Part shown: one piece after another, positions 1-8,015 of the stretch
Layout: each line of letters begins with the position of its first letter
Numbering within the stretch: the first letter of the stretch is position 1
DNA from: Candidatus Parendomicrobium reticulitermitis
GTDB lineage: Bacteria; Elusimicrobiota; Endomicrobiia; Endomicrobiales; Endomicrobiaceae
DNA: 32,148 nt
Direction: 5' to 3'
Assembly (NCBI GenBank): GCA_031287095.1
Contig: JAITTG010000015.1
Coordinates: forward strand, 1-32,148
Made by a program: the position numbers and the translations under genes
The notes under the pieces: generated by a model
Databases searched by the model: none
What the model was told of the DNA's origin: nothing
What the model saw: only the letters and a program-made list of their open reading frames with translations

Positions 1-110
1 CACAAACACAAACACAAACACAAACACAAACACAAACACAAACACAAACACAAACACAAACACAAACACAAACACAAACACAAACACAAACACAAACACA
101 AACACAAACA
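1..110. repeat. Hexanucleotide microsatellite (CACAAA)n, about 18 copies
   Basis: The first 110 bases are uninterrupted perfect copies of CACAAA, and the array runs off the left edge of the window. All three forward frames are open through the array (His-Lys, Thr-Asn or Gln-Thr dipeptides) and all stop within about 85 bases after it. It could therefore be the low-complexity 3' end of a gene lying to the left, or a non-coding microsatellite. A unit change would not alter frame, so it could vary length but not act as an on/off frame switch. Confidence 0.95.
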
Positions 111-642
111 GCATATAAATAATAATTTTTCCCAACGAAATGCAAACCCAAACAGAAAGTGGATTCTTGTTCCCGACAGAAACACTCGGGAATAACGCTT
201 TTTTCAGAAATGACGAATTTTTAAATGGATTTTGCGGCGCATAATAACAATGCTTATCTATTTTTATGTGTCGGTTGCGCAAGAGGTATAATGCCTAAAA
301 CTTGCCAAATCATTTAAAAAATGACAGCGAAGACAAAACAACGGCAACATCTTCTCGAAAGAATAGCCGCTGCGCGATAAATAAAGAGCGCATATATGGC
401 GGCGGGAGCGAGATGGCGTGCTCTCTTTCCTTAAACAAAGACAATGACTATAAAAGGAGTGCAAAACAACAAGAGATTTTGTATCAAAAAACATAGTTAT
501 AGTTGTTGTCTTTTTTGCATCCCTTGCGTGGTCATTGTTGCGGCAGTTGTTTTTATCTCCATTAGCGTTCCTTATGAGAGACCGTTGCCGTTACTGTTGC
601 AAAAATTTGAAAAAGTTCGCCTAAAAATGTTATATATCGCTT
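111..642. repeat. Intergenic region with a GGATTC..GGGAAT repeat and a MITE-like element
   Basis: No gene is supported here. Bases 158-197 carry a degenerate copy of the repeat that flanks TTCCCGA and TCGGGAA inverted arms, seen more perfectly at 23279-23404 and 30205-30248. Bases about 302-618 form a MITE-like element. Its left end (about 305-345) matches the reverse complement of 2200-2245, its core (361-440) matches 2009-2090, and its right end (about 575-600) carries the GAGA..CCGTTGCCGTT end seen in the other copies. Short ORFs through it look like chance frames in repeat DNA. Confidence 0.7.
607..636 (+). promoter_or_regulatory. Candidate sigma70 promoter giving a leaderless start
   Basis: TTGAAA (607-612), an 18-nt spacer and TATATA (631-636). 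The expected transcription start, about seven bases after the -10 box, falls at or next to the ATG at 643. There is no Shine-Dalgarno sequence before that ATG, so a leaderless mRNA would explain both facts. This is a motif call only. Confidence 0.4.
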
Positions 643-1410
643 ATGAAATCGCTAAAAATTGTCTGTTTTATTATTGTTTTTGGAATTATTTTTAATTCTT
701 GCGGGGGGACTTCTTATCATAAGGAAAAACTTACTGAAGAATTGCAAAGTCTTGTTAAAAAAGAATTGAAAATGAATTCTCAAGCCTTTATTGTTGGAAA
801 TACTATTTATCTTGATATTGAATTAAGCGGTATTGCCAAAAAGCAAGATGAAATGAAGTATTCTTTTGAGTTAATAAATGAGGCTTTTAGCATTATGACA
901 AGGGTTGTTTTAAGCAGTGATTCTGATGTTAAATTTGCAGTGGTAAACGCTTATCCAAAAGACAAAAGCATAGTTTTTAGAATAATAGAAAACATTGACG
1001 ATGTTAAAAATTATTATTATCTGCGCATTTCAAAAAACGATTTTACTAATAGAAGCATTATTGAAATAGACGGTCCTCAAAATGCCAAATTCTCAATAGA
1101 AGATAGGCATGATATAAGTATAGACGAGTTTGCAGGAAGGCTTATAGCATCTTATATTATGTCTGATATTCGTTCAAACCCTCTCTTTGCGGCGGCTGTG
1201 TCCAATATCAACTTGAGATTTTTACAAGTTGAGAATAAAACATTATATTTATCGGCAAATACCGATATAATAAGCGAAGCGAGAGAAGTTTTAAAACTCT
1301 CTTTGCGGCAAGAGGCTTCAAATTTCTTAAAGAAATACGAAACCGCAGACATTAGATTGATTAAAGTGATAGGAAATGGGAAAAAACCGATTTTGGATTT
1401 ATTTTTGTGA
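643..1410 (+). CDS. Predicted lipoprotein of unknown function
   Basis: A 255-residue protein with a hydrophobic N-terminus (residues 4-17) and a lipobox-like F-N-S-C ending at Cys20, followed by Gly-Gly, so export and lipidation by the Lgt/LspA route is likely. I do not recognise the family. The mature part looks alpha/beta. Residues about 47-60 and 185-200 both have a hydrophobic strand ending in a Tyr-Leu pair, which may mean a repeated fold. No Shine-Dalgarno precedes the ATG; a TTGAAA/TATATA promoter puts the transcript start at about the ATG. The 3' end overlaps the convergent gene at 1399-1824 by 12 bp. The lipoprotein call is fairly sure; the function is unknown. Confidence 0.7.
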   Translation: MKSLKIVCFIIVFGIIFNSCGGTSYHKEKLTEELQSLVKKELKMNSQAFIVGNTIYLDIELSGIAKKQDEMKYSFELINEAFSIMTRVVLSSDSDVKFAVVNAYPKDKSIVFRIIENIDDVKNYYYLRISKNDFTNRSIIEIDGPQNAKFSIEDRHDISIDEFAGRLIASYIMSDIRSNPLFAAAVSNINLRFLQVENKTLYLSANTDIISEAREVLKLSLRQEASNFLKKYETADIRLIKVIGNGKKPILDLFL

Positions 1411-1824
1411 TTTTGCTCTTGCGGCTATTCTTTTATTGTCTTTTACTTTTTTAAGATGAGCTATATAAGCGCTAAAAGTTACCACTCTTCCCGTTGCGCT
1501 TATCCACGCATAAGAAGCCATAGTATCGTTAAATTTAATTTTTGAAAAAGGTCCGTCTGCGCCGTTGGCGCTAAACCAAGCTGACCCGATGATATTTTTT
1601 CCTCTTACTCTTTTTCCATATTCAGCTAAATGATTCATAACGAGCCTTTCAGCCGTAGCCGCAGGCGGACGCGTGGTGATGAAATTTATATGTAAGGTGT
1701 CTGCCATACCTTCGCTTTTCCTTTTATAATCAATAACATAGTCTGTTCCGCTAACATAATCGCCAAAAGAGACAACGCTAAAACTCAAAATCAGAACTAT
1801 AATAGATAAAAATACTTTTTTCAT
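1399..1824 (-). CDS. Small secreted protein of unknown function
   Basis: 141 residues beginning with a clear Sec signal peptide (Lys2-Lys3, hydrophobic residues 4-20, likely cleavage near residue 21). The mature part has a central region with alternating hydrophobic residues and a basic C-terminus (about residues 124-141). A purine-rich AAGGGGAAA lies upstream of the ATG on the minus strand and acts as a fair ribosome site. It is convergent with the lipoprotein gene and overlaps it by 12 bp. The ORF ends only inside its neighbour, so the two may interfere at the RNA level. I recognise no domain. Confidence 0.65.
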   Translation of the reverse strand: MKKVFLSIIVLILSFSVVSFGDYVSGTDYVIDYKRKSEGMADTLHINFITTRPPAATAERLVMNHLAEYGKRVRGKNIIGSAWFSANGADGPFSKIKFNDTMASYAWISATGRVVTFSAYIAHLKKVKDNKRIAARAKSQK

Positions 1825-1861
1825 TGTGAATTTTCCCCTTTTTGATGTATTTTTGAGATGC

Positions 1862-2247
1862 TGATTTTATCATACAAGCATTTTTGTTTCAAGCAGTGGT
1901 AACAGCAACGGTTTCTCACAAGTTGCGCAAAGGAAAAATAACTATCACGGTAACGCAAGTGAGGCAAGAAAGGCGGCGGTAACGGCAACGGCGAACAGAT
2001 TCTAGCAAGCGACAGTCGCCGCGCGATGAATAAAGAGCGCAAGTCTGGCGGCGGGCGTGAGATGGTGAATGCACTCTCCTTAAACAAATACAACGGCAAT
2101 AGCAATAGCGTTAGTCTTGTCGTTTTGCGTCCCTTGCATTGTTGTTGCCATTTTATCTTTTTGCGCAACTTGCGAGAAGCCGTTAGTCGTTGCTGTTGCC
2201 GTTGTTTTGTTTTCGGCATCATTTTTTAAATGATTTGATATAAAAAT
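1862..2247. repeat. MITE-like element with long imperfect terminal inverted repeats
   Basis: The left arm (about 1862-1937, containing CACAAGTTGCGCAAAG at 1918-1933) is an imperfect inverted copy of the right arm (about 2155-2247, containing TTTTTGCGCAACTTGCG). Both arms also carry the AACAGCAACGG / CCGTTGCTGTT type ends. The core (2009-2090) matches cores at 361-440, 28431-28505 and 29007-29085. There is no transposase; the open frames on both strands have repeat-like composition and are probably not genes. The whole 1825-2449 gap otherwise holds only the start region of the next gene. Confidence 0.7.
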
Positions 2248-2257
2248 CAATCTACAT

Positions 2258-2330
2258 TTGTTTTTATCGCTTATTTTTAATTCTCTTTGCCGTCTTTTCT
2301 CTTTCATCTTTTTTCTCTGTCTGTTAAAAT
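2258..2330. repeat. Pyrimidine-rich dispersed repeat
   Basis: A T- and C-rich block with TTTGCCGTCTTT, related to 30341-30405 (TTTGCCGTCTTTCC) and in reverse orientation to about 16908-16955. In the 2258 and 30341 copies it ends within about 120 bases upstream of a gene start. TTGACA (2330-2335) at its right edge could be a -35 box for the SDR gene, but I see no convincing -10. Confidence 0.5.
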
Positions 2331-2449
2331 TGACAAAAAGGGACTTTTATGATAGTTGTAGTTCACATCTACATTATCAAGTGGATGATAGCAATACAGA
2401 GCGGCATTTTTCGTTCATTTTTCAGTTAAAACTAAACAGGAGGAACAAA

Positions 2450-3214
2450 ATGATTCACAAATTATTTGACATCACAGGCAAAAAGGCGGTTGTTACAGGC
2501 GGAACTCGCGGTTTAGGTTTTAGTATGGCAGAAGGGCTTATGGAGGCGGGATGCGAAGTTGTTATTATCGGCTCTTCGGATAAAGTTGTAGATGTTGTCA
2601 AAGGTTTTAAAGATAAAGGCTTTAAATGCGGCGGTATTAAAGGCGATTTAGGAAATCGCAAAGATGCGGTTTCGTCTTTTGAAGAGGCTGTGAAATTTTT
2701 AGGCAATGACATTGATATTTTAGTAAGCGCGGCAGGCATTCAGCGCAGACATCCTTTTGAGGAATTTCCTATTTCTGAATTTGACGAGGTTTTGGCAGTT
2801 CATTTGAATGCCGTTTTCATTCAAACTCAATTGGCAAGCTGTATTATGCTCAAGAAGGGATATGGCAAAATCATCAATGTAGCGTCTATGTTATCCTTTT
2901 TCGGAGGACAGACTGTAGCGGCTTATGCGGCGGCAAAAGGCGCCATAGCCCAAATGACAAAAGCGATGTCCAATGATTTATTTGCCAAAGGCATAAATGT
3001 AAATGCTATAGCCCCGGGCTATATGGCGACAGAAATGAACAGCGCGCTTTTAGCAAACAAAGAAAGATTAGCCCAAATATCAGTCCGCATCCCCGCAGGA
3101 AGATGGGGCAATGGCAATGATATGAAAGGCGCAACGCTATTCTTATCCTCACCTGCCAGCGACTACCTTGGCGGAGTAATTCTCCCCGTTGACGGCGGAT
3201 ACTTGGTAAAATAA
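2450..3214 (+). CDS. kduD: SDR oxidoreductase, KduD-like (2-dehydro-3-deoxy-D-gluconate 5-dehydrogenase family)
   Basis: A 254-residue classical short-chain dehydrogenase. It has the cofactor motif TGGTRGLG at 16-23, SAAG at 93-96 in place of the usual NNAG, and the catalytic set Ser146, Tyr159, Lys163. The stretch around the catalytic Ser (IINVASMLSF), the IAPGYMAT block, the RIPAGRWG block and the C-terminal VDGGYL resemble KduD, which interconverts keto-sugar acids in pectin/uronate breakdown using NAD(H). The start chosen has a strong AGGAGG eight bases upstream; the frame is open further left but only through repeat DNA. No kduI or other uronate gene is nearby, so gluconate 5-dehydrogenase or a related sugar dehydrogenase is also possible. 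Confidence 0.85.
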   Translation: MIHKLFDITGKKAVVTGGTRGLGFSMAEGLMEAGCEVVIIGSSDKVVDVVKGFKDKGFKCGGIKGDLGNRKDAVSSFEEAVKFLGNDIDILVSAAGIQRRHPFEEFPISEFDEVLAVHLNAVFIQTQLASCIMLKKGYGKIINVASMLSFFGGQTVAAYAAAKGAIAQMTKAMSNDLFAKGINVNAIAPGYMATEMNSALLANKERLAQISVRIPAGRWGNGNDMKGATLFLSSPASDYLGGVILPVDGGYLVK

Positions 3215-3608
3215 GTAATAGGGCGCGTTGGGATGGATGCTTTGCCTTTTGGCATCTTTTAATATTGTAGGAGCGGGTTTCAAACTTGCTCCTACGCCAT
3301 ATAGACAAATCCCGCCAAAATCCATTCAAAATACTTCACGCAAGTTCAATAAATCTTTTATAGAGACGCGCTATATGGCGTCTTTCAATGTTGGCAAGAA
3401 ATATTTGTCATTCTGGGCATAAGTCGCAAAACCAACTCATCTTATGTAGTTCTTCAAGCCTTTATTGTCAGTTGTAAAAGCAAATTTGAGAAAATGGATT
3501 CTGTGATAAAATTGCGGCTATGTGCAATCTCAACTCCGCCGCAGGACGCGCAATGACAACAACAGCAAAAGCGGGAGAGGGAGAGGAAGAGGTAAGAAAA
3601 GAGAGTTT
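3215..3608. repeat. Intergenic repeat cluster
   Basis: This 394-bp gap has no supported gene. It holds a near-perfect palindrome at 3267-3295 (GTAGGAGCGGG / ACTTGCTCCTAC, family also at 11091-11124 and 28166-29905), a GACGCGCTATATGGCGTC palindrome at 3363-3380, and an inverted-repeat block at about 3408-3559 ending in GCGCAATGACAAC, related to elements near 27030-27090 and 29980-30097. A purine-only tract (about 3569-3606) leads to the next start codon. Confidence 0.6.
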
Positions 3609-4541
3609 ATGAAAAAAACAGTATTTTTTAATATGAACCAACTTGGGGATTTGATTTTTGCTTTGCCTGTCATTTTAGCGGCTAAGGCTTGCGGGGAGCA
3701 AGTATATTGTATTGTTAAATCATCTTTTGCGCCTATTTTACAAAAGGCGGAATTGATAGACGGTTTTATTGATAAAAGTTTGCCTTTTGTCCAACTTGTC
3801 AAAGCAATTAAATCTTATAAATTTGACAGAGCTATTCTTTTTTCCGAATCTCCCTCGTCTCTTTTGGCGGCTTATATATCGCAAATCAAGGAAAGGATTG
3901 GGTTTGATAGCGCGCTTTTAAGTTTTTTGCTTACGAAAACTGCTCAAAAAAGCGGAGTTCCATCCCTTTTCAACAATAATAGATTGGGTATAGCGGCTGG
4001 GTTTGCAAATATAAAAAGCGGATATACAGATATTGTTAAAATCCCGAAATTTAATATAGAAAGCGTCCAAAATTGGCTGTCTCAACAAGGCGTCAATTCT
4101 CAAAATACTATTGTTTTTTCCATAGGGGCAAGCAAGAGAAGAAAAGATAAATGCCTACCCAAGAAAATTTGGGCTGAAATTATCGATGAAATGAGCGGAC
4201 GGGGTTTTTCTTGCATATTATCAGGCGCGCCTTATGAAAAGGACGATATGCAAGATTTGGCTGATTTGTGCGTCCAAAAACCAAAAATTTTTGACGCTCC
4301 AAAAGGAATTTTAGACAGCGCGGCTCTTTTAAAAATTAGCCGCTTATTTATAGGTATAGATTCCGGCGCTATGCATCTTGCTGCGGCTGTTGGGACAAAA
4401 TGTTTGGGGATTTTTGCCAAAACCGACCCTTTGCAAATAGGACCTATGCCTTTGGCTCACCATATAATAGTTCAAAAAGATTATATTTACGATTTTAAAG
4501 CGCAAGATATAATTTCGCAGGCTGTGATCTGTCTTAAATAG
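3609..4541 (+). CDS. Glycosyltransferase family 9 (ADP-heptose:LPS heptosyltransferase-like)
   Basis: 310 residues with the GT9 layout. The N-terminal motif N-Q-L-G-D-L-I-F-A-L-P (10-20) is the family's GD..P signature, and the C-terminal DSGAMHLAAAVGT (251-263) followed by KTDPLQIGP (271-279) is the nucleotide-sugar binding block. The enzyme is expected to add heptose, or another sugar from an activated donor, to LPS inner core at the cytoplasmic face. I chose the ATG at 3609 because the family begins a few residues before the GD motif; the preceding purine-only tract, including AAGAAAAGAGAG, serves as a loose ribosome site. WaaC, WaaF and WaaQ types cannot be told apart here. Confidence 0.85.
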   Translation: MKKTVFFNMNQLGDLIFALPVILAAKACGEQVYCIVKSSFAPILQKAELIDGFIDKSLPFVQLVKAIKSYKFDRAILFSESPSSLLAAYISQIKERIGFDSALLSFLLTKTAQKSGVPSLFNNNRLGIAAGFANIKSGYTDIVKIPKFNIESVQNWLSQQGVNSQNTIVFSIGASKRRKDKCLPKKIWAEIIDEMSGRGFSCILSGAPYEKDDMQDLADLCVQKPKIFDAPKGILDSAALLKISRLFIGIDSGAMHLAAAVGTKCLGIFAKTDPLQIGPMPLAHHIIVQKDYIYDFKAQDIISQAVICLK

Positions 4542-4684
4542 ATTTATGTGCGTATATATATTTGTTTTATACTAACAAATAATGTAAAATTCGCCGTCAA
4601 TTGATAGAAAATCATCAAAAAGGAGCGGTTTTGCGCCACTCGCTTGTCGCTTTGTAGCGTTCTCTCTCATAAGAGAGGAGAAAT

Positions 4685-5416
4685 ATGAAAAAAGGAGTAT
4701 TTTTAATGAGCAAATTAAGCAATAGCAATTCGTATAGATTGTATGAGTTTATCCAACCTTTTTTGACTTATAGCATCCCTTTAGAAACGGAACTTCCAGA
4801 AAAAAAAGTATTAGTTTTAGCGCCTCATCAATGCGATGAGGCTATTGGCTGCGCTGGAACGATTTTGCAACATTATAAAAAAGGCGGAATTGTAGAAATC
4901 GCATATTGCACAAACGATACCCCGGAGAGAATGAAAGAGGCTGAAAAAGCCGCGTCCTTACTTGGCGCTAAGAAAAATCATTTCTTGCAATTTTCTATAA
5001 AAGGGCTTAAAGAAAATAAAGAGTTTTGCGAAAGTCTTATAAAACTGTTTAGCAGAGTTCAACCTGAAGTAGTTTTCTTGCCTTTTTGGTTTGACAATCA
5101 TCAAGACCATGTGGCATTGTCAAAAGCGCTTATAAAAATAAGAAAAAAAATAGATTTGGATTTTGTCGTCTATGCTTACGGCGTGTGGTCTCCGCTTATT
5201 CCTAATTGCCTCTTTGATATAAGTTCGGAGTGGAAAGATAAACAGAAAATATTGGAGTGTTATAGATCTCAAATAAAAACAAAAAACATTGTGAGAGTCG
5301 CCCAAGGCTTAAATCAGTATTGGGGGGAAGTTAAAACTTCAGGCATGCAATACGCAGAGCCTTTCTTTATGGCTACGGCGAAAAAGTATTTCGCGCTTGG
5401 TAGAAAGATTTTTTAA
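4685..5416 (+). CDS. PIG-L/LmbE family deacetylase-like protein with altered catalytic motif
   Basis: 243 residues of the LmbE/PIG-L fold, the zinc-dependent N-acetylglucosaminyl de-N-acetylase family. The metal/catalytic motif, normally A-H-P-D-D-E, here reads P-H-Q-C-D-E (47-52), and the second motif N-H-Q-D-H (138-142) is intact. Zinc ligands His48, Asp51 and His142 are kept, but the usual catalytic-base Asp is Cys50. The likely role is deacetylation of a sugar in a surface glycan, fitting the glycosyltransferases on either side; reduced or changed activity is possible. The first ATG has GAGAGGAG upstream, partly inside a small hairpin (4662-4677). Met8 (ATG 4706) with its own GGAG is an alternative start. 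Confidence 0.78.
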   Translation: MKKGVFLMSKLSNSNSYRLYEFIQPFLTYSIPLETELPEKKVLVLAPHQCDEAIGCAGTILQHYKKGGIVEIAYCTNDTPERMKEAEKAASLLGAKKNHFLQFSIKGLKENKEFCESLIKLFSRVQPEVVFLPFWFDNHQDHVALSKALIKIRKKIDLDFVVYAYGVWSPLIPNCLFDISSEWKDKQKILECYRSQIKTKNIVRVAQGLNQYWGEVKTSGMQYAEPFFMATAKKYFALGRKIF

Positions 5417-5448
5417 ATGGATATCAAAATAATCAACAAATAAATTAA

Positions 5449-5488
5449 ACCCCGTTTTTCTAATCATTTGAAAAACGGGGTGTTTTTT
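5449..5488 (+). terminator. Rho-independent terminator
   Basis: An 11-bp perfect stem, CCCCGTTTTTC (5450-5460) with GAAAAACGGGG (5470-5480), a nine-base loop, then TGTTTTTT. It closes the transcript of the deacetylase-like gene. The A-run on the left side is short, so it is mainly a plus-strand terminator. A degenerate GACGCGTTCTGCGCGTC palindrome and a degenerate GGAGTCC..GATAG repeat follow before the next gene. Confidence 0.88.
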
Positions 5489-5621
5489 GGGCAGACGCGT
5501 TCTGCGCGTCATTTCCGAGCGCTATAGTTGGGAAACCGAGGCGATTATTGTAAAAATGGAGTCCTGATAGAGACATTCAGAAACGACGCTTTCCGATAAG
5601 GAATGCGATAAGCGGGAAAAA

Positions 5622-6383
5622 ATGAAAACAACAGCCTATATAATCGCAAAAAATGTAGAAGAGCATATCAAATCTTGCATTGAGAGTTTAAGTTTTGCCG
5701 ATGAGATTTTAATCATTGACGATTTTAGTTCTGATAAAACCGCTCAAATAGCGCAAAGTTTGGGCGCAAAAGTTATCAGTCATAAATTTGAGAATTTCGG
5801 CGCTCAAAGGAATTTTGCTTTAACTCAAACTTCATACAATTGGATTATATGTCTTGACAGCGATGAGAGAATATCAGACGAATTAAAACAAGAAATTTTA
5901 GAGCAGATAAACGGCATTCCAAAAGCAGATGTTTTTCTCGCCCCGCGAAAAACAAAATTTATAAATAAGTGGATTAAACATTCAGGCTGGTATCCAGACT
6001 ATAGGCATCCAATCCTTTTTGACAAGACAAAAGCGCAATATAAAAATCAATTGGTTCACGAAGATATAGATTATAATGGAGATAAAAAAGCGTTTTTTAA
6101 AGGAGATATTCTCCATTATTCTTATAATAGTATCGGGCAATTTATAAAAAAGTCAGACCAATATAGTTCTTTAAGCGCTCGTCAGATGTTTGAACGAGGC
6201 AAGAAATTTAAACTTTATAATCTCATAATCAATCCTATAAATATGTTTTTAAAGATGTTTGTTTTTAAGCGCGGCTTTTTGGACGGGTTGGCGGGCTTAA
6301 TTCTTGCTCTTTTATATTCGGCTTTTTATACTCTTATGAAATATATAAAACTTTGGGAATTGCAGGTAAAAAAGGATGAATAA
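5622..6383 (+). CDS. Glycosyltransferase family 2, WaaE/KdtX-like
   Basis: 253 residues. The N-terminal GT-A domain has the nucleotide-binding segment IIDDFSSDKT (31-40) and the metal-binding D-S-D-E (79-82). The middle part with a W-Y-P-D-Y-R-H-P stretch (about 122-130) and V-H-E-D (about 144-147) is typical of the WaaE/KdtX group of LPS-core glucosyltransferases. A hydrophobic C-terminal segment (about 219-240) suggests membrane contact. The ATG has only a weak GCGGGAA upstream. It is the first gene of a five-gene run in which each gene overlaps or nearly abuts the next; it overlaps lpxK by 8 bp. The exact sugar is not predictable. Confidence 0.85.
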   Translation: MKTTAYIIAKNVEEHIKSCIESLSFADEILIIDDFSSDKTAQIAQSLGAKVISHKFENFGAQRNFALTQTSYNWIICLDSDERISDELKQEILEQINGIPKADVFLAPRKTKFINKWIKHSGWYPDYRHPILFDKTKAQYKNQLVHEDIDYNGDKKAFFKGDILHYSYNSIGQFIKKSDQYSSLSARQMFERGKKFKLYNLIINPINMFLKMFVFKRGFLDGLAGLILALLYSAFYTLMKYIKLWELQVKKDE

Positions 6384-7416
6384 ACTTTTATATCCGCTTT
6401 CTTGTCTCTATGGAGTTTTGTCAAAAGCAGATAGAGCGTTAAAAAAGCCGCGAAAACTTTCAAAACCTGTAATAAGCGTAGGCAATATAACTTGGGGCGG
6501 TTCAGGTAAAACGCCTATCGTGATAGAACTTGCTAAATTTATAACAGATAATGGTAAAAAGCCGGCAATTTTAACGCGTGGATATGGACGCAAAAGTAAA
6601 GAGCCTATACTTTTACAAGACGGCGGCGGAAATATAGATATTGCAAAAAGTGGAGACGAGCCTTTACTGATTGCAAAAAGCGTCCCAGAAGCATCTATAA
6701 TAATTGGCGCAAACAGATATGAAAACGCATTGAAATTTGAAAGCGAAATAGCGCCAGATGTCTATATTTTAGACGATGGATTTCAGCATTGGAAAATCCA
6801 TAGAGATTTAGACATAGTTTGTATAAATGCGGCAAATCCTTTCGGCAATGATATGTTGATTCCCGCTGGAATTTTGAGAGAGAAACCAAAAGAATCTTTA
6901 AAGAGAGCGGGGCTTGTAATCGTCACAAATTCAGATTTTGCCCTCAACGGAGATGTAGCGTTACTTGAAACTTTGATTTGGGATTGGACTGCGCAATATC
7001 CCGCAATGACATATTACGGCGGGTTCCAATATAAGAAATTGAATTTAAAAACCGTTATAGATTTAGATGATTTAAGAAAACAAAAAATTGTATTGCTTAG
7101 CGCCATAGGTTTTGCAAAAGGTTTTAAAAATTCAGTTGAAAAATCAGGTTTGCAAATAAGCGGAGCGATAGAGTTTCCAGACCATAAATTTTATACTCTA
7201 AAAGGATTAAAAAAAATACTTTCAAGCCTCTCAAAAGAAAACTGCCTTATTATCACGGCAAAAGACGCTGTAAAAATAGAGCAAATAGCAGATGAAGAAT
7301 TAAATGAAAGAATCGCCGTGTTAACAGTAAGACCAATATTTCGCGGCGAAGATATTTATAAAGCAGGAAACAAATTATGGCAAGAAAAAATTTTAAAAGT
7401 CCTTGCGTCTTCTTAG
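6376..7416 (+). CDS. lpxK: Tetraacyldisaccharide 4'-kinase
   Basis: 346 residues, the usual length of LpxK, which phosphorylates the 4' position of the lipid A disaccharide using ATP at the inner membrane. The P-loop GNITWGGSGKTP is at 36-47, the ILTRGYGR block at 65-72, G-D-E-P at 93-96, the catalytic D-D-G-F-Q-H-W at 133-139 and the P-A-G-x-L-R-E type segment at 163-169. The short N-terminal hydrophobic helix is present. The start overlaps the previous gene by 8 bp and the end overlaps gmhB by 40 bp, implying cotranslation. Its presence is strong evidence that the cell makes hexa-acyl-type lipid A. Confidence 0.93.
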   Translation: MNKLLYPLSCLYGVLSKADRALKKPRKLSKPVISVGNITWGGSGKTPIVIELAKFITDNGKKPAILTRGYGRKSKEPILLQDGGGNIDIAKSGDEPLLIAKSVPEASIIIGANRYENALKFESEIAPDVYILDDGFQHWKIHRDLDIVCINAANPFGNDMLIPAGILREKPKESLKRAGLVIVTNSDFALNGDVALLETLIWDWTAQYPAMTYYGGFQYKKLNLKTVIDLDDLRKQKIVLLSAIGFAKGFKNSVEKSGLQISGAIEFPDHKFYTLKGLKKILSSLSKENCLIITAKDAVKIEQIADEELNERIAVLTVRPIFRGEDIYKAGNKLWQEKILKVLASS

Positions 7417-7958
7417 ATAGGGATGGGACTTTAATACACGATAACAATTATTTAAGTTCGCCCGAGCAGGTGAAACTCTATTCTTACAGCGCGGCGGCTA
7501 TAAATAAATTACATAAAGCGGGATTTAAAGTTATTGTCACCACAAATCAATCGGGCATTGCGAGGGGAAAGTTCGCTCTAAAAACTCTCTCTTTGATACA
7601 TAAAAGGTTTTTCTCATTATTAAAAGAGCAAGGCTCAAAAATTGACGGTTTGTATTTCTGCCCTCATATAGACGAAGACAAATGCAATTGCCGCAAACCC
7701 AAAATAGGTATGGTTTTGCAAGCGGCGCGCGAGCATAATATAGATTTAAAAAATTCTTTTGTTGTAGGCGACATATTAAGAGATTATATGACAGGCGTAA
7801 ATATGGGCGGCAAAGGCATTTTGCTTTTAAGCGGACATGGAAAAAAGCAAGTCAAACTTCTAAAAAAAGAAAAAACAAAACCTTTTGCAATTTGCCGCAA
7901 TTTATTAACCGCGGCAAATTTGATAATTAAGACAATGACAGGCGACGACTTTGCATAG
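7377..7958 (+). CDS. gmhB: D-glycero-D-manno-heptose 1,7-bisphosphate 7-phosphatase (HAD family)
   Basis: 193 residues of the HAD-IIIA histidinol-phosphatase/GmhB type. D-R-D-G-T (14-18) holds the nucleophile Asp14 and acid Asp16; T-T-N-Q-S-G is at 55-60; the zinc loop uses Cys95, His97, Cys103, Cys105; then K107 and G-D (131-132) with Asp136. GmhB removes the 7-phosphate in ADP-heptose synthesis, which fits the GT9 heptosyltransferase at 3609-4541. The start codon lies inside lpxK and has GCAGGAAA about nine bases upstream; a shorter start would cut into the nucleophile region. Histidinol-phosphatase activity is the alternative, but the context favours heptose. Confidence 0.88.
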   Translation: MARKNFKSPCVFLDRDGTLIHDNNYLSSPEQVKLYSYSAAAINKLHKAGFKVIVTTNQSGIARGKFALKTLSLIHKRFFSLLKEQGSKIDGLYFCPHIDEDKCNCRKPKIGMVLQAAREHNIDLKNSFVVGDILRDYMTGVNMGGKGILLLSGHGKKQVKLLKKEKTKPFAICRNLLTAANLIIKTMTGDDFA

Positions 7959-8015
7959 AATGGCAGTTTGTCGGTTCAAAATGATAACGCGATTATTGCA
8001 AATATAGGGGGTAAG

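Noticed and set aside
444-695. 83-codon plus-strand ORF with hydrophobic Cys-rich stretch
   Set aside because: It lies within MITE-like repeat DNA, has no family features and overlaps the better-supported lipoprotein start in another frame.
1821-2222. 133-codon minus-strand ORF and the 67- and 75-codon ORFs opposite
   Set aside because: All fall inside the inverted-repeat element; codon content is Arg/Gln-rich repeat translation and no ribosome site supports them.
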